From positions 124,001 through 188,000 of the forward strand of contig NZ_LMQB01000024.1 of NCBI RefSeq assembly GCF_001424045.1: DNA of 64,000 bases, read 5' to 3'. This document shows, one piece after another, positions 16,861-25,322 of this stretch. Within the stretch, counting starts at the first letter, position 1. Every line of letters begins with the position of its first letter. The notes beneath the pieces are model-generated. The model did not search any database. It worked only from the letters and a program-made list of their open reading frames with translations, and had not been told where the DNA came from. The translations under genes and the position numbers were made by a program. Origin of the DNA: Rhizobium sp. Leaf371 (lineage in GTDB: Bacteria > Pseudomonadota > Alphaproteobacteria > Rhizobiales > Rhizobiaceae).

Positions 16861-17420
16861 CACGCGGCCTCCGGCTTCTGTGTGCCGATGCCAGCGAAGA
16901 TGCTGCGGAACTTCTGGTCTAGCGGACGGTCGTCCTTCGGCTTCTCAGCCTTCCCGCCGCCATGGATGGCGCGGAGCATGTCCATGTGACCAGCATAGGC
17001 CAGGGTGATTTCTGCCGGGGTCGCATCAAGCGTTACGTCCGGTGTCCAGCCCAGCCAGCCGGTGCCAAGCTTGTAGAGTTCGATGAGATGATCCTTGAAC
17101 GGGACGGACTTTCCCGACTTGCCCTTGCTGGCCTTCGGCGCGTCGTCAGGATCGATACCGGCGCATGCCAAAAGGTACGCGATGAGCGGAGCCTTCAGGG
17201 TCGGCAGGGCATCAAAGACGCGGTTCTCAAGATAGGGCATCGCGTCTGCATGGGGTTCGATGATGCTGAGGGCAGCGGTCAAGCTGCCTTCCTGCACCTC
17301 ACGGAGGAGCTGGCCGAAACTGCCATCACGGCGTTCCAACTGGATGGCGTAGCGAAGGGATGGCCGAAGCTCGATCTCTTCGTCTGCCACCGTGATCCAG
17401 ATTTCTTCGGCCAGCTTCAT
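16860..17420 (-). CDS. tail assembly chaperone
   Basis: 186 residues, acidic and helical. The N-terminal EEIELRPSLRYAIQLERRDG and the C-terminal LGWTPDVTLDATPAEITLAY (a W-P-x(n)-T-P-x-E pattern) resemble tail assembly chaperones that coat tape measure before tube polymerisation. It lies directly after the tail tube gene. No programmed frameshift site was obvious. Confidence 0.75.
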   Translation of the reverse strand: MKLAEEIWITVADEEIELRPSLRYAIQLERRDGSFGQLLREVQEGSLTAALSIIEPHADAMPYLENRVFDALPTLKAPLIAYLLACAGIDPDDAPKASKGKSGKSVPFKDHLIELYKLGTGWLGWTPDVTLDATPAEITLAYAGHMDMLRAIHGGGKAEKPKDDRPLDQKFRSIFAGIGTQKPEAA

Positions 17421-17436
17421 GGTCGTATCTCCGGGC

Positions 17437-17913
17437 TTAGGTGGCCGATGCCGCGACTTCGATGATCGGGCCGGAGATGGCGAGCGAGAAGGTCGTCTTC
17501 ACGATGTCGTCGGCACCCGCAAAGCTGTTCTTGGCGCTGGCGACGATGGCGCTGAAGTAGAACACGGAGTTTTTCGGGCTGGCACCGGCAGAGGGCTTGT
17601 CGTTCAGCTCCACCTTGAAGTTCCAAGCCGAGGAGGTCTTCTCCGCCGCGATGAGGGCCTGATAGCCAGCGTCGGCACTGTCACGGGCAATGACCAGTTC
17701 CATGGAACCGTTGTCGCGAGAGCCCTTGAGCTTGCGCGTGTAGGGCTGGTCAACGAACTTGCCGACGACGATCTCAGCTTCGGAACCGGCTTCACCGACA
17801 TCTTCGATGTTGGCAATCGGCTTCCACGTGTCACCGGCATAGGCAACAGCGGTGGCGAAAGCAGCGGTGGTTCCGATGGCTACGGTGGTGAGGGCAGTTG
17901 TGGTGATACCCAT
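17437..17913 (-). CDS. major tail tube protein
   Basis: 158 residues, Ala-, Gly- and Ser-rich and predicted beta. It contains YAGDTWKPIANIEDVGEAGS, FVDQPYTRKLKGSRDNGSME and a C-terminal TTFSLAISGPIIEV, as in siphophage tube proteins. AAGGAAA precedes the start. It implies a long-tailed (siphovirus-like) morphology. Confidence 0.87.
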   Translation of the reverse strand: MGITTTALTTVAIGTTAAFATAVAYAGDTWKPIANIEDVGEAGSEAEIVVGKFVDQPYTRKLKGSRDNGSMELVIARDSADAGYQALIAAEKTSSAWNFKVELNDKPSAGASPKNSVFYFSAIVASAKNSFAGADDIVKTTFSLAISGPIIEVAASAT

Positions 17914-17977
17914 CTGGGTTTCCTTTCGATCTTATGAGGAGGGAAAAGCGGCGGGTTTCCCCGCCACCTTCGATGGG

Positions 17978-19150
17978 TTAGGCCGCTGCGACCTTGACCT
18001 TGATGAAGCGGTCGGGATGGGTCACGTCGCCGCCTACGCGCTTGCGGGCGTGGAAGCGGGTGATGCCGTTGGTGGCCTTGGAGAAGGGGTCCACGAGCAC
18101 GGAGACGCCGACGCGGTCAACGATCCGGTAGCCGGAGAAGTCACCGAACACGATGGGCGTTGCGCCTGCACCGATGTTCGGCATGTCAACGGCTTCGATC
18201 ACGGGCCGACCCAGGAGCGTTGCAGGCTGGCCCGCCTGAATGGATGGCTGCCAAAGGTACGCGCCCTGTCCGTCCTTCAGCTTTCGCATGGCAGCGAGCG
18301 TAAGACGGTTCATGAGCCACGCGCCGTTCTGAGCGTGGAGGCTCGGAAGCTTGGCCATGGCATCGATGAGGAGATCAGCGGGATTGGTGCCGAGCGTGGC
18401 GGCAGCGCCGGTCACAACCTGCGCAATGCCGGTGGCCTGAAGGATGCCTTTCGGCTTGCCGTTGCCGTCACCGTTGACGAACGCAATACCTTCCTTGACG
18501 CCGAAGTCTTCGGCAAAGGACATGCGGAGTTCGCCTTCGACATCGTAAGCGGCATCTTCCAGAAGCTGCTTGGACACGTCTACGAACGTTGCCAGCTCGT
18601 ATGGGGTCAGCGTGACCTGTCCGTAGGTGAGCGTGCTTTCCGGGCGATCTTCGATCTCGGAAACCCACTGAGCGTTCGTGCTCGTGAGCTTCTTTGGATA
18701 CCGGATTTCCGGCCCGGCAATCGTCATGACGCGGGCATAGGCGCGGATAGGGCTGTAATCGACCACCGTGCGGAGGATTTCGTTGCCGTATTCCGGGGGA
18801 GCGAGGTAGCCCGCCGATACATCGTTGCCGACAGTGAGGGCGCGCTTTTCGTCGGTATTGAGTGCAGCGGCACCACGGCGGAGGTAGGTTCCGAATGCAA
18901 GCGTCTCGACCGAAGGTTCGTTGCGCTGTTCGTTCTGCTGGTTGCCCGGACGATTGAGACGGGTTTCGAGCGTAGCAACTCGCTCAAGTGCGGCGCGGAG
19001 TTCCGTCTGGTGTGCAGCATGCCGTTCTTCGGCAGCGGCACGCATTTCCTCGACGGCTGCGGTTGCCGTTGCGAGCGGGTCGGTGGTGTCATCGGAGCGC
19101 GTTTCCAGCGGAATGGCGGAACGCGTTTCAATCTTGGTGTGGTGGGTCAT
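17978..19150 (-). CDS. HK97-family major capsid protein
   Basis: 390 residues from MTHHTKIETRS, with AAGGAAG upstream. Residues ~35-80 form the delta-domain coiled coil that is removed after assembly. The coat fold follows, with GGYLAP-like SAGYLAPPEYGNEILRTVV, FVDVSKQLLEDA and NGDGNGKPKGIL. It forms the icosahedral shell. Confidence 0.95.
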   Translation of the reverse strand: MTHHTKIETRSAIPLETRSDDTTDPLATATAAVEEMRAAAEERHAAHQTELRAALERVATLETRLNRPGNQQNEQRNEPSVETLAFGTYLRRGAAALNTDEKRALTVGNDVSAGYLAPPEYGNEILRTVVDYSPIRAYARVMTIAGPEIRYPKKLTSTNAQWVSEIEDRPESTLTYGQVTLTPYELATFVDVSKQLLEDAAYDVEGELRMSFAEDFGVKEGIAFVNGDGNGKPKGILQATGIAQVVTGAAATLGTNPADLLIDAMAKLPSLHAQNGAWLMNRLTLAAMRKLKDGQGAYLWQPSIQAGQPATLLGRPVIEAVDMPNIGAGATPIVFGDFSGYRIVDRVGVSVLVDPFSKATNGITRFHARKRVGGDVTHPDRFIKVKVAAA

Positions 19151-19152
19151 TC

Positions 19153-19983
19153 TCACTTCCTTTTCAAAGACAGCGCGGCCTTGCGGCATGCAGACACAAA
19201 GGCCGCTGCGCTTTCACGGCCTGTTTCGGGATTGGCGATACGGACGGATGTGACGCCTGAACCGGGGACGCTCGGAACGGCAACCAAGCTGATTTCGTGG
19301 ATGCGAGCTTCAGTGATGTGACGTACGCCCTTAGGGCGGCTCTCCTGCTTCAAACGTCTGAAGCCGATGGACAAACCAGAGATGTCACCTGCGAGAAGCA
19401 TCGAGCGGACTTCGCGGGCACGCTGCACTTCTAGGTTCAGTTTGCCGGTGATCTTCAGGCCGTTGTTCTCTACCCGAACGGTGCGCACTGAACCGACAAC
19501 GGCGCTGGGGTCATGGGACCATAGGAGCGGGAGGCTCTTGCCGTCCCATGCGAAGGCGCGGCGGTCGAACGTGGTGCCGTAGCTGTCGAGTGTATCGAAG
19601 CGGACGGCCATCCCTTCGAAGTCGCCGTCCTCGCCCGGCGTAGCGAAACGAACCTCTAGCATGTCGAGGACATCGCCGCCCGCAGCACCACGAGCCTCAA
19701 ATGCGCAACCGCTGCGTATCTCGACTGCGGCACTCAGCGCGGCAAATTCCTTGGCCCGCTGCCGGTTGTGTGGGTAGAGGTAGGTTACCCGCCCTTTGAT
19801 CATTCGGCGGTCCCAGCCGTGCAGTGGTGCAACATGATCAGCAACACGACGGACAACCTTGATCTGATCTGCCGAAGGTGTTTCGACGCCATAGAAGGCG
19901 CTGGCGATTTCGACGGCGGTCCAGCGGAGACCATTACCGGCTTCGAATAGCTGGTGGACGTAGGCTTGCACGTATCCGGTCAT
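19153..19983 (-). CDS. HK97 prohead protease with extra N-terminal domain
   Basis: 276 residues. Residues ~105-250 are the U35-type prohead protease: FEGMAVRFDTLDSYGTTFD, LLWSHDP with the catalytic His, and the Ser in DISGLSIGF. The first ~95 residues are an added domain (GLRWTAVEIASAFYGVETPS, VVRRVADHVAPLHGWDRRM, VTYLYP) with winged-helix-like predicted structure, which is not part of the usual protease. It matures the capsid. It overlaps the upstream gene by ATGA and ends two bases before the capsid start. Confidence 0.92.
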   Translation of the reverse strand: MTGYVQAYVHQLFEAGNGLRWTAVEIASAFYGVETPSADQIKVVRRVADHVAPLHGWDRRMIKGRVTYLYPHNRQRAKEFAALSAAVEIRSGCAFEARGAAGGDVLDMLEVRFATPGEDGDFEGMAVRFDTLDSYGTTFDRRAFAWDGKSLPLLWSHDPSAVVGSVRTVRVENNGLKITGKLNLEVQRAREVRSMLLAGDISGLSIGFRRLKQESRPKGVRHITEARIHEISLVAVPSVPGSGVTSVRIANPETGRESAAAFVSACRKAALSLKRK

Positions 19984-20327
19984 AGGGTGTCCTCGCCATT
20001 TGCAATAAATTTCGTGGAAGGGACTTTTTCGGCAGGGTCCGCGAACATGAGCTTTTCAATTACCGGCAGCGCCTTGGCGTAAAGATCGGTGACGGCCATC
20101 CGGTCGGCATAGGTTATGACCAGCGCGGCGGCTTCCTTCGGGTCCATGCCACCGCCCACGAGGCCAAGGCGAAGGGTCTCGGTGAGTTCGGAAAAGCTGA
20201 AGTCTCCGGCGAAGAACCTGCGGGAGATGGCACCGATGCCGGAACCGACGATGCGCTCCAGCTCAAGGGTCATGCCGGGGTCGAGACGGAAGGCGTGCTC
20301 CGCATCCCCGAAGAATTGCTTATGCAT
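19980..20327 (-). CDS. GTA-gp10 / Phage_TAC_11-like tail assembly protein
   Basis: 115 residues from MHKQFFGDAEHAFRLD. The pattern FGDAEHAFRLD...LELERIVGSGIGAISRRF...LRLGLVGGGMDPKEA fits the short tail chaperone family known from gene transfer agents (PF11836). It lies unusually between portal and protease, far from tape measure. The start overlaps the portal stop by eight bases. Confidence 0.75.
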   Translation of the reverse strand: MHKQFFGDAEHAFRLDPGMTLELERIVGSGIGAISRRFFAGDFSFSELTETLRLGLVGGGMDPKEAAALVITYADRMAVTDLYAKALPVIEKLMFADPAEKVPSTKFIANGEDTL

Positions 20328-21573
20328 CGGGCTTGGTCTCCGGGGTGGCCGGTGTGGTGCTGGTCGTGTTGGGGTTCGCGAAGATTTCGCCACCGGCGTA
20401 GGGCGCACGGTTTTCCATGGCGCGAACCTCATTCGGGTTCAGGACGCGAGCGGCGATAAGCTTGCCATAGCTGTCCGCACGGGCAGCGAGATCGGCCCGG
20501 AGGAGATCGTCCACGAGAAATTCGGGGTAGAACTCAGCGCGGTCTTCAGGGCTGATCAGCTTCAGGCGGATTTCGCCTTCCCATGCCTTTATCCAGCGCA
20601 TGAGGGTGAAGCGAAGAAAGGAAGCGCCCATCTCGGATGCATTCCCCCACGTGGCGCGGCCCAGCTCAAACACGAGGTGAGGCGGCACGCGAAATGCCCG
20701 GCAGATTTCGAGAATGGCATGCTGCCAGAGTTCAAGCGTCTGGCTTTCAACGCTGGACAGGGTGAGGGCTTCAAACTTGGTGCCTTCTTCGAGCAGTGCC
20801 GTGCCACCGGAGTTGCTGCCGCCATGAGCTGCGCGCCAGCTCGCCATCATCCTCTTTCCGGCTTCCGGGCTGATCTTGCCTGCTGTGGAGAGGACGCCGG
20901 AGGGCTTGGCACCACGCCCGAAGAAACGAGCCGTATGGCTTTCGATGGTCATTGCGAGGCCGATGGCTTCACGGCACTGCTGAACGGGGGAAGCACCGCT
21001 CACGCCATCAAGGCTCGGTGCGGCGATGTGCAGGATGTCGCGGCGGTCGATGACGCGCTGGCTGGTGGCTTCGCTGATCTTGTAGACAGGTTCCCCGGTG
21101 CGGCTGTCGAGTTCAACCGTCACAGCCTCCGGGCGTAGGCGGATCAGTTCGCGGGGGTCACCGGCAACGCGGTTAATGAACGCATAGCCGTTTCCATGGA
21201 GGAGCGCGTCCCGGGTGATCTGTTCAAGGAAGGCAGATGCCGGGGTCCAATCGTTGGCCTGATCGTGGAGAAGCCCGTAGGCGGGATGTTCCGGGGCCCG
21301 CTCACGAGCATCGCCGTCGCGGCGGTAGATGTGGACAGGAAGCCCGCCGATGGCTTCGGCAATGGCCTCAACGGCAGCACGGACGGTGGTGCAACGCATT
21401 GCGTTCTGAGGGGTGACGGACACCCCCGACATGACCGGTGCAGCGCCGAACAATTCGAGAAGCCATTCGTCAGGCGATGCAATCGAGGCACGCGTTTCCG
21501 CTACCGGCTGAACGGATGCCTGCGGTTCACGCGCCGGGCTGGCAGAGGTTTCGTGTTTTGAGAAAGGCCACAT
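20320..21573 (-). CDS. HK97-family phage portal protein
   Basis: 417 residues from MWPFSKHETSAS. Blocks are VRAAVEAIAEAIGGLPVHIY, WTPASAFLEQITRDALLHGN, DILHIAAPSLDGVSGASPV and GATWGNASEM-like RATWGNASEMGASFL, typical of the dodecameric portal. A 25-residue in-frame upstream extension is possible but does not resemble portals. Confidence 0.94.
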   Translation of the reverse strand: MWPFSKHETSASPAREPQASVQPVAETRASIASPDEWLLELFGAAPVMSGVSVTPQNAMRCTTVRAAVEAIAEAIGGLPVHIYRRDGDARERAPEHPAYGLLHDQANDWTPASAFLEQITRDALLHGNGYAFINRVAGDPRELIRLRPEAVTVELDSRTGEPVYKISEATSQRVIDRRDILHIAAPSLDGVSGASPVQQCREAIGLAMTIESHTARFFGRGAKPSGVLSTAGKISPEAGKRMMASWRAAHGGSNSGGTALLEEGTKFEALTLSSVESQTLELWQHAILEICRAFRVPPHLVFELGRATWGNASEMGASFLRFTLMRWIKAWEGEIRLKLISPEDRAEFYPEFLVDDLLRADLAARADSYGKLIAARVLNPNEVRAMENRAPYAGGEIFANPNTTSTTPATPETKPDA

Positions 21574-22194
21574 GTTGACACCAAGGCGAGCGATTGAGGG
21601 ATCGCTTGCGGGGTGGTGCCTTCCCGCTGTTATTGACGCTCTAGGCACCTCGACAGGTGCAGGTCAATGAAGCTGGCGTGATAATAGTCGGGCCGTGGTA
21701 GTCCGTCAACGCGCACGGACAATAACCTGTAAGCATTCCGGGCCAACCGTGAGCCCGAATTTAAATTTAGTTTGTGATTAACGTCTCATTTCCGAAGTGA
21801 AATTGATTGCAGTAGCATCGAGTTACTTTTCGCCCATCTGGTTCCGGCAGAAAGCGCCTTCTGAGTTCGTCGGCTATTCCGCTGGTGCGGGACAGCCATC
21901 CGCAAGGGCGGCGGATGAGCGAGGGGCTTGGGGGAGTGAGCGCCTTCGGGCGAAGCCCTATTCTTCCCGAAAGCTGTCTTTCTCACTTCCCGGGAACGCA
22001 ACGAGGGCTTTGCCCAACTTGCAGTCTCCATCTTCAATTATTTTAGTTCTTATAGCTTATATATTATTCTAATTGTTTGGAACGGCAGCTTTTAGAAAAA
22101 TGTTGAATGATTTCAATAAAACCGCTGCGAGGGTAAGGTTGTTTTCACCCTCATTTTGCGTTTGAGCAAACGGCAACTTCGGAAGTCTAAACGG
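21574..22194. other. AT-rich regulatory gap of the element
   Basis: No gene is seen in 621 bases. It is markedly AT-rich at 22030-22120 compared with the rest of the window. Small inverted repeats: GCACCT-CGAC-AGGTGC near 21646, GTCCGT...ACGGAC at 21701-21720, CATCCGC...GCGGATG at 21897-21917, and TTGAA-TGAT-TTCAA at 22103-22116 followed on the minus strand by a T-rich run. It probably holds the terminator of the winged-helix gene and the promoter of the structural operon, and could hold a replication origin. Confidence 0.45.
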
Positions 22195-23115
22195 TCAGAC
22201 GTGCGTTAGTCCAAGGGCAGCATAAAGCCGCTTCCTGCGGGACGATCCATCGGCGGCATACGGAGCTTTCATGATGTTGTCGGTGATGGCGTAGGGCTTG
22301 GTAAGCCTGTCCCAGACTAGCCAAAGCATCTTCTTATCCAGCCCATTCAACTGCCCAGTGATAGCTTGCCGGTACAGTTCGCGGTTCTCCTCTTCAACCT
22401 TTGCATGCTTTGCGCTCATGCCCCGAGGACGCAATTTCTTGACCTTCGGTGCGGGTTCCGGGCTCTGTTGGGTACTCTGCGAGTGGCCCTCCTCGAACAG
22501 CATTCGGGACAGCTTATCGGAAGGTTTTATCCAGAGGTGGTTGTCACCGTTCCAAAGATGTGTCCTAGCGTCTATGAGACCAGCCGCTTCCAGCTTCGTC
22601 TTGATGTTGCGCAAGGTACGTTCGGAAACCCGTTTTGGTGCGTCCCTCCGCTCTTTGGCATTATTGATGCCAGACTTGCACCAATCCTCTACAGAGCGAA
22701 CGGCGTAGCGTTCCCAGCGCTCCAGTTCGGAATTCCAGCGACCATTAGTCGATTGATGATGCTGGAACTCGATATCCAACAGAAAGTCTGCAACGAACGC
22801 GACATCGCGGCAGCCGGTTTCTTTGGCGATCTGCATAAGGATTTTTTTCCAGCCCTCTACCCGAGGCAGGTCACTATGAGCAGCGAGCGACTTCGGCAAG
22901 ATAGCGGCTTTGGTCGGGGTCTCATGAGCTGCCACCAGCGTGGTAGATGTCCGATGCCAAAGGCGGAGCTTGGTGTCGGGGCTGATGAGGTCTTTCAAAT
23001 GCGCCTCTGCATTTGCCTCCGTCATGCCTACCAGCCTGTCGCGGTTGATCTCGCTTCTGTATTTAGGTCTTGCCTTCTGAGTGCTGGCAGCAAGCCATCC
23101 ATCAATCTTGTACAT
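22195..23115 (-). CDS. winged-helix phage protein, possible replication initiator or regulator
   Basis: 306 residues. Residues ~140-205 (VRSVEDWCKSGINNAKERR, RVSERTLRNIKTKLEAAGLI, NHLWIKPSDKL) look like a winged helix of the kind found in plasmid or phage replication initiators. The C-terminal part is basic. It is the first gene inside the right attachment site and has GAGG upstream. No primase, helicase or ATP-binding motif is visible, so replication is only a guess. Confidence 0.7.
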   Translation of the reverse strand: MYKIDGWLAASTQKARPKYRSEINRDRLVGMTEANAEAHLKDLISPDTKLRLWHRTSTTLVAAHETPTKAAILPKSLAAHSDLPRVEGWKKILMQIAKETGCRDVAFVADFLLDIEFQHHQSTNGRWNSELERWERYAVRSVEDWCKSGINNAKERRDAPKRVSERTLRNIKTKLEAAGLIDARTHLWNGDNHLWIKPSDKLSRMLFEEGHSQSTQQSPEPAPKVKKLRPRGMSAKHAKVEEENRELYRQAITGQLNGLDKKMLWLVWDRLTKPYAITDNIMKAPYAADGSSRRKRLYAALGLTHV

Positions 23116-23221
23116 AGGTAGTGCCTCACCGATAACATTTTGTTGTATCGCCTGAGAGCCGTGATAAGGTGGGGGTGCGTTGGTGCCCCTTCCCCTCTGT
23201 TGGCGGTCCCAGACTTCGAAG

Positions 23222-23250
23222 CCTCCGGTGTGCCAGCACCGGGGGTTTTA
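23222..23250 (+). terminator. plus-strand hairpin at the right end of the element
   Basis: CCTCCGGTG (23222-23230), a 6-base loop and CACCGGGGG (23237-23245) form a 9-bp stem including G-T pairs, followed by TTTTAC. It would stop transcription heading out of the element toward the GGDEF gene. No plus-strand gene precedes it. Confidence 0.5.
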
Positions 23251-23322
23251 CTTTATGCGCGGGGCTTCTTCGGACACCCATTTGCATCGAAGTTCCATGT
23301 GGGGCCGTGTCGTTTGTTTCGG

Positions 23323-23336
23323 TCTCCCGCTACCAA
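23323..23336 (+). other. right attachment core (attR)
   Basis: An exact copy of the 14-base tRNA 3'-end sequence TCTCCCGCTACCAA. Host DNA resumes here. The 170 bases up to the GGDEF start show no gene. Confidence 0.85.
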
Positions 23337-23506
23337 ATTTCCTTCGATTTTGATGATGGCGTGGCAGTCGATGTAGACGGCTTGAGCCCGTGTATCGCGG
23401 TGGCGGACCGGAAGGTCTCGGTTTGCGGATTGTCAGGCCGAGTGAACTGTAACGCTTTCTCGGAAAAGGGCGGGCATTTAGAAAAACGAAATGCTGTTGT
23501 AGCAAT

Positions 23507-24433
23507 ATGTCGAACGTCGAGAATGTGGGAGGCGATGTATTGTTCACGCAACAGCAATTGATGTCGATCCTTTCCTCGCTTCCGGACCCCGCATTCATCC
23601 TGACCCGTAGTGGCAGGTATGCAGCCATATTCGGGGGAAAGGATCTCCGGCATTATCATGACGGCAGCGGTCTTGTGGGGCTCAGCATTTTCGACGTGCT
23701 GAAGGAGGAAAAGGCACAGTGGTTCGCTGCCGAAATTGAGAAGGCTTTGGACGGTGGTGAGCTCCATATTGTTGAATACGAGCTTAGCGGCAGTGATGTG
23801 CAGGGAGCCGGCGACGGCCCAAGTCATTCCATCTGGTTTGAAGGCCGCGTTCAGGCGCTCGGTTTTGAAGTCGACGGCGAGGCTGCTGTCGTCTGGGTGG
23901 CGAGCAATATCACCGGCAAGAACGAGGTTCAGCAAAAGCTACGCCAACTGAGCGAAACGGACGCCCTGACGGGGTTATACAACCGACGCAAGCTCGTCGA
24001 AACCCTGGATCAACAGCTTGCGATATACAGAGAAAAAAAATTCCAGACGTCCGTCATTGTTTTCGATCTCGATAATTTTAAACGGCTGAATGACGAGTTG
24101 GGACATCACGCGGGCGATGCCGCTCTGGTGGAAATTGCCCGCATATGCCGGCAACAATTGCGCCAGAGCGATGTGATCGCCCGTCTTGGCGGAGACGAGT
24201 TCGTCGTCGTGATGCCCGGCACCCATCGTAGCGATGCACTGGAGATTGCAGAGCAGCTGCGCGGGTGTGTTCCGGCAGTCTTTCGGGAGAACCTGCGTTA
24301 CGACGCTACGATCAGCGGCGGCGTCAGTGAATTCAGCCAACCGGACCGCTTATCCAGCGATATCCTCAAACGTGCCGACGAGGGCTTGTATCTCTCGAAA
24401 CGGACCGGTCGCAACCGGGTATCCGCTCTCTGA
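23507..24433 (+). CDS. PAS-GGDEF diguanylate cyclase
   Basis: 308 residues. A PAS-like sensor (residues ~15-135, LSSLPDPAFILTRSGRYAAI) is joined by a short helix to a GGDEF domain (SETDALTGLYNRRKLVETLD, then ARLGGDEFVVVMPGTH). The intact GGDEF active site and the I-site RQSD five residues upstream indicate an active, product-inhibited cyclase making c-di-GMP. No transmembrane segment is seen, so it is probably cytosolic. It is the first host gene after the element. The ATG lacks a strong ribosome site. Confidence 0.92.
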   Translation: MSNVENVGGDVLFTQQQLMSILSSLPDPAFILTRSGRYAAIFGGKDLRHYHDGSGLVGLSIFDVLKEEKAQWFAAEIEKALDGGELHIVEYELSGSDVQGAGDGPSHSIWFEGRVQALGFEVDGEAAVVWVASNITGKNEVQQKLRQLSETDALTGLYNRRKLVETLDQQLAIYREKKFQTSVIVFDLDNFKRLNDELGHHAGDAALVEIARICRQQLRQSDVIARLGGDEFVVVMPGTHRSDALEIAEQLRGCVPAVFRENLRYDATISGGVSEFSQPDRLSSDILKRADEGLYLSKRTGRNRVSAL

Positions 24434-25322
24434 TACCCGCTTTTCCTGCAAGGGCTTCGGTCTGCGCTTGAAGAGATCGTCGTTCGTGCGAAAATTCATC
24501 CTCGAAATCGGGCGCGACCTTTTGCGTCTCAGGTCCACGTGTTCTTAAAGCGTGGGTGGACCGATAAACTTCTTTGCTGACGAGACGCCGACCGCCACCT
24601 ATCCATCGATCCGGAACAGCTTTCCGATCAGCATGCGTGTTGCTGCAGATGCATCTTAGGCGATGGCGAATGCACCCAGTGAAAACGGGCCGAGGTACCA
24701 TCACGACGACGAGAACGTCCCGACCGAAGTCGGGATAAACACCCAGAGAGGCATTCCTTCCTGTTGATTCGGATCGGACTCATGCCGCCGCCCCCGTCGG
24801 CCGAAGCCGTCGAAGGGTACGTTGAACGCGCGCTGTCGCTCTCAGCGAAAATGCAGGAATAAACTCAGTCCGACCAGACCGAGGGTAGCAATACACCCTA
24901 ACCACGTTACCCAGCGTTTGCGATCGCGCCGCCCGAGCCACTCCCACAGCACGTCGACTACAACGTCGATAGGTCCCAACAGCTTTCACTCCAGCACACG
25001 TTACCTCACGTTCCCGACCTGAACGTATCACAACATTCGACAGCTTGATAACGATGTCCACGTTACACCTCGGTTGAGCTGCGCACGGCTTCGCGACCCG
25101 CCTAGACGTGTCCAGGGCTTCGATGTCTCCTATTGCCGCGCAGCGGTCTAAGGTCGCCTATGGCCACCATTGGCCAGAGAGAGAATGCACTGCTTCCGGT
25201 TCTATGACGGGGCCAGACGCATACCACACCACCCGGTCCTGAAAGCTGGGCGATAAAGCTGCCAAAGAGCGCCGAAGTTCGGCATGACCGCTTCCGGCGT
25301 CTTTGCGGATCCTCCTAAGCGG
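24434..25322. other. apparently non-coding or decayed stretch
   Basis: 889 bases between the GGDEF and FMN-reductase genes without a convincing full-length gene. It contains a 7-bp hairpin TCCCGAC-CGAA-GTCGGGA near 24718 and one possible very short membrane-protein frame, listed separately. Base use is less biased than in neighbouring genes, consistent with decayed DNA. Confidence 0.4.
24842..24979 (-). CDS. possible 45-residue single-span membrane protein
   Basis: A short frame from TTG 24979 (GGAG about ten bases upstream) reads a charged segment VDVLWEWLGRRDRKRW followed by a hydrophobic helix TWLGCIATLGLVGLSLFL and a stop. The amphipathic-then-hydrophobic layout is protein-like, but the start is weak and no family is recognised. 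It may equally be a remnant. Confidence 0.25.
   Translation of the reverse strand: MGPIDVVVDVLWEWLGRRDRKRWVTWLGCIATLGLVGLSLFLHFR

Larger units (their letters stand above)
6287..23336. mobile_element. 17-kb integrated phage-like element (mini-prophage or satellite)
   Basis: The element is bounded by the 14-bp direct repeat and contains about 21 genes, all on the minus strand. In transcription order they are: winged-helix protein, portal, Phage_TAC_11-like protein, prohead protease, capsid, tail tube, tail chaperone, XRE protein, HNH nuclease, two unknowns, connector, HK97 gp10-like, an unknown, DUF3168, head closure, small and large terminase, tape measure, membrane protein, ribbon-helix-helix protein and serine recombinase. 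Many neighbours overlap as ATGA or TGATG and no frame is broken. No tail-tip, fibre, holin, endolysin or recognisable CI-type repressor gene is seen. The element is either a streamlined defective prophage or a satellite that borrows helper functions; the sequence alone does not decide. Confidence 0.9.

Noticed and set aside
16860-17420. Programmed -1 frameshift in the tail chaperone
   Set aside because: I looked for a slippery heptamer before the stop and saw none. The next gene is an HTH protein joined by TGATG, not a second chaperone frame.
23163-23260. Structured RNA gene at the right end of the element
   Set aside because: Apart from the terminator-like hairpin, the upstream stretch shows only short weak pairings; not enough to call an RNA gene.
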